DNA of 6,778 nucleotides from Coprococcus sp. (GTDB lineage Bacteria > Bacillota > Clostridia > Lachnospirales > Lachnospiraceae), in NCBI GenBank assembly GCA_016297495.1, contig JAEDGN010000091.1, forward strand, positions 1 to 6,778, given 5' to 3'. Position 1 is the first letter of the stretch, and every line of letters starts with the position of its first letter. The notes under the pieces are model-generated. The model saw nothing but the letters and a program-made list of their open reading frames with translations, did not search any database and was not told where the DNA came from. A program made the position numbers and the translations under genes. Positions 5,766 to 6,778 of the stretch are shown piece after piece.

Positions 5766-6362
5766 ATGAAACAAGAGAAAAGATTATTGATCACCGGTTT
5801 TGAACCTTTCGGCGGAGAAAATATCAACCCTTCATGGGAAGCAGTTGCGGCTCTGCCGGATATAATTGGAGATTACAAACTGATAAAACTACAGATTCCT
5901 ACAGAATTTGACCATGCAGCATGCTGCGTGCTTGACAAAGCAGTTTCTGTAATCCCTGATGTTATACTGTGTATTGGTCAGGCTGGCGGCCGCAGTGCCG
6001 TTACCCCTGAAGCAGTGGCAATCAATCTGCGCGAAGCATCAATCCCTGATAATGCCGGAAACAAACCTGTTAATGTTCCTGTCATAGCCGGAGAACGCGA
6101 AGCCTATTTTACGACCGTACCGATTCGTCAGATGACCGAAGCTATCCGTGCATGTGGTATTCCGGGTTCCCTTTCCTATTCTGCCGGCACATTCGTATGT
6201 AATGATGTTCTATACACACTGCTGCACCATTATTATGAAACCCGGACACGTATTGGATTTATCCATGTTCCTTTCCTTCCGGAACAAGCCAGGAATAATG
6301 AGCCCGGCCTTCCCCTTGAACAGATTATCCAGGCATTGACTGCCGCTATAACAGCGTTATAA
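5766..6362 (+). CDS. pcp: Pyroglutamyl-peptidase I
   Basis: This cytoplasmic cysteine peptidase of family C15 removes N-terminal pyroglutamate from peptides. The 198 residues are close to the usual 200-215. It starts with the family signature LITGFEPFGG (8-17), followed by NPSW. The catalytic triad is all present: Glu82 in TPEAVAIN, Cys145 in GTFVCNDVLY and His167 in GFIHVPFLP. GQAGGR (71-76) forms the typical loop before the Glu. The only in-frame start is the ATG at 5766. Its best ribosome-binding site, GGGAG at 5748-5752, is 13 bases away, longer than usual, so initiation may be inefficient or coupled to an upstream mini-ORF. The gene stands alone, divergent from DegV. It is of normal composition, with no break or missing residue. 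It probably serves peptide use. Confidence 0.96.
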   Translation: MKQEKRLLITGFEPFGGENINPSWEAVAALPDIIGDYKLIKLQIPTEFDHAACCVLDKAVSVIPDVILCIGQAGGRSAVTPEAVAINLREASIPDNAGNKPVNVPVIAGEREAYFTTVPIRQMTEAIRACGIPGSLSYSAGTFVCNDVLYTLLHHYYETRTRIGFIHVPFLPEQARNNEPGLPLEQIIQALTAAITAL

Positions 6363-6386
6363 TCATAGCGGCAGGAACCCGCCGCT
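6341..6386. terminator. Nested stem-loops at the end of pcp, candidate terminator
   Basis: TGCCGCTAT (6341-6349) is exactly complementary to ATAGCGGCA (6365-6373). Inside it TATAAC (6347-6352) pairs with GTTATA (6356-6361). A second hairpin, AGCGGC (6367-6372) with GCCGCT (6381-6386), uses the same downstream arm, so the two are mutually exclusive. The structure spans the pcp stop codon. No clean T-run follows on either strand, so intrinsic termination between pcp and the convergent Fic gene is plausible but not secure. Confidence 0.42.
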
Positions 6387-6416
6387 TACAGGTAATTGTT
6401 ATTAGGGACAACATTT

Positions 6417-6778
6417 TTATTGCATACAATTCATTATCACGCTGATCATCATTTCTTTTTCTTCCGGCCTTGATTCAGCAATCATTATGGTAATGGCAAC
6501 CAATGTTGAATCCTCTATTTTCTTTTTTCCACCCACAAACAACGCATTATTCTTATCCAGAAAATACAAAAACATCGTTGCTGCAATTCTTTTATTTCCA
6601 TCAAAAAAGCTATGATTCTTCGTTACAAAGTATAAAAGATTGGCTGCTTTTTCTTCCAGGGATTCATAAATGTCCACTCCACCGAAAGACTGATAAATAT
6701 TTCCGATACTGCCTTTGAAGGAATCATCCTTCTCTTTACCGAACAGATCCGATTCATCCCCAAATCGCATACTCTGAA
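6417..6778 (-). CDS. Fic domain of a RhuM-Fic-type protein (5' end outside window)
   Basis: The frame is open to the right edge, so the N-terminal part is missing. The 120 or so residues present form a Fic/Doc domain. Counting from the Met at 6770, the sequence SFKGSIGNIYQ (17-27) fits the flap that positions the target. HSFFDGNKR (53-61, bases 6588-6614) is the catalytic motif HxFx(D/E)GNxR, intact with His53, Asp58, Asn60 and Arg61. Fic domains transfer nucleotide or phosphate groups to protein hydroxyls. The wording LFGKEKDDSFKG and IAESRPEEK is typical of proteins of about 330 residues in which a RhuM-like N-terminal region precedes the Fic domain. That the rest of this protein is RhuM-like is inferred from family resemblance. 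By hand count the 358 or so bases are near 36% G+C, against roughly 45-55% in lines sampled from tyrS and the DegV gene, which suggests acquisition by transfer. No antitoxin gene is visible downstream. Confidence 0.88.
   Translation of the reverse strand, partial: QSMRFGDESDLFGKEKDDSFKGSIGNIYQSFGGVDIYESLEEKAANLLYFVTKNHSFFDGNKRIAATMFLYFLDKNNALFVGGKKKIEDSTLVAITIMIAESRPEEKEMMISVIMNCMQ

Noticed and set aside
6417..6500. C-terminal Fic inhibitory motif ([S/T]xxxE[G/N]) in SRPEEK
   Set aside because: The last position is Lys rather than Gly or Asn, and the segment appears to be a general family feature, so self-inhibition cannot be claimed.
1..6778. Mobile element, CRISPR array, tRNA or riboswitch
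   Set aside because: I saw no transposase or integrase reading frame, no regularly spaced repeats, no cloverleaf, and no known riboswitch core. The tyrS 5' leader, where a T-box might be, is outside the window.

Overview
The window is ordinary low-to-mid G+C Firmicutes chromosome, most likely from a gut-type Clostridia and perhaps Lachnospiraceae. The basis is the clostridial style of TyrS (GDDQWSN and KMGKT motifs), strong purine-rich Shine-Dalgarno sites, TTGACA/TATAAT-type promoters, and a RhuM-Fic fusion type I associate with such genomes. The assignment to a family is an inference from remembered protein style, not from a search.

Layout from left to right. (1) The 3' two-thirds of tyrS (+), cut by the left edge, ends at a hairpin shared with a convergent HAD-family phosphatase (-, 923-1537). 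(2) A clear sigma-A-type promoter drives a TauE/SafE-family membrane transporter (+, 1771-2547). Its stop codon overlaps the stop codon of a convergent CPA1 K+(Na+)/H+ antiporter (-, 2544-4133), which carries two C-terminal RCK_C (TrkA_C) repeats. (3) Upstream of the antiporter, on the same strand and 34 bases away, is a complete acylphosphatase gene (-, 4168-4455). It is preceded by a possible 12-codon leader ORF with a strong ribosome-binding site. (4) A DegV-family fatty-acid-binding protein (-, 4705-5559) has its own promoter and a textbook rho-independent terminator. (5) Divergent from it, with a near-consensus promoter, is pyroglutamyl-peptidase I (pcp, +, 5766-6362), with its catalytic Glu, Cys and His all present. 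(6) A nested stem-loop at the end of pcp separates it from the C-terminal Fic domain of a RhuM-Fic-type protein (-, 6417 to the right edge), which is visibly more AT-rich than its neighbours.

The genes do not form a single pathway. They are mostly monocistronic housekeeping or accessory units with alternating strands: translation (TyrS), phosphate-ester hydrolysis (HAD, acylphosphatase), ion and anion transport (TauE, antiporter), lipid-carrier function (DegV), peptide trimming (Pcp), and a probable toxin-like Fic protein. The only likely operon is acylphosphatase followed by the antiporter. No gene lies in a stretch longer than about 240 bases without a call.

I found no CRISPR array, transposase, tRNA, rRNA or riboswitch, and no clear previously undescribed system. 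The items most worth a second look are the Fic fragment at the right edge, the leader ORF in front of acylphosphatase, the altered central motif of the DegV protein, the tandem RCK_C tail of the antiporter, and the overlapping alternative hairpins after pcp.
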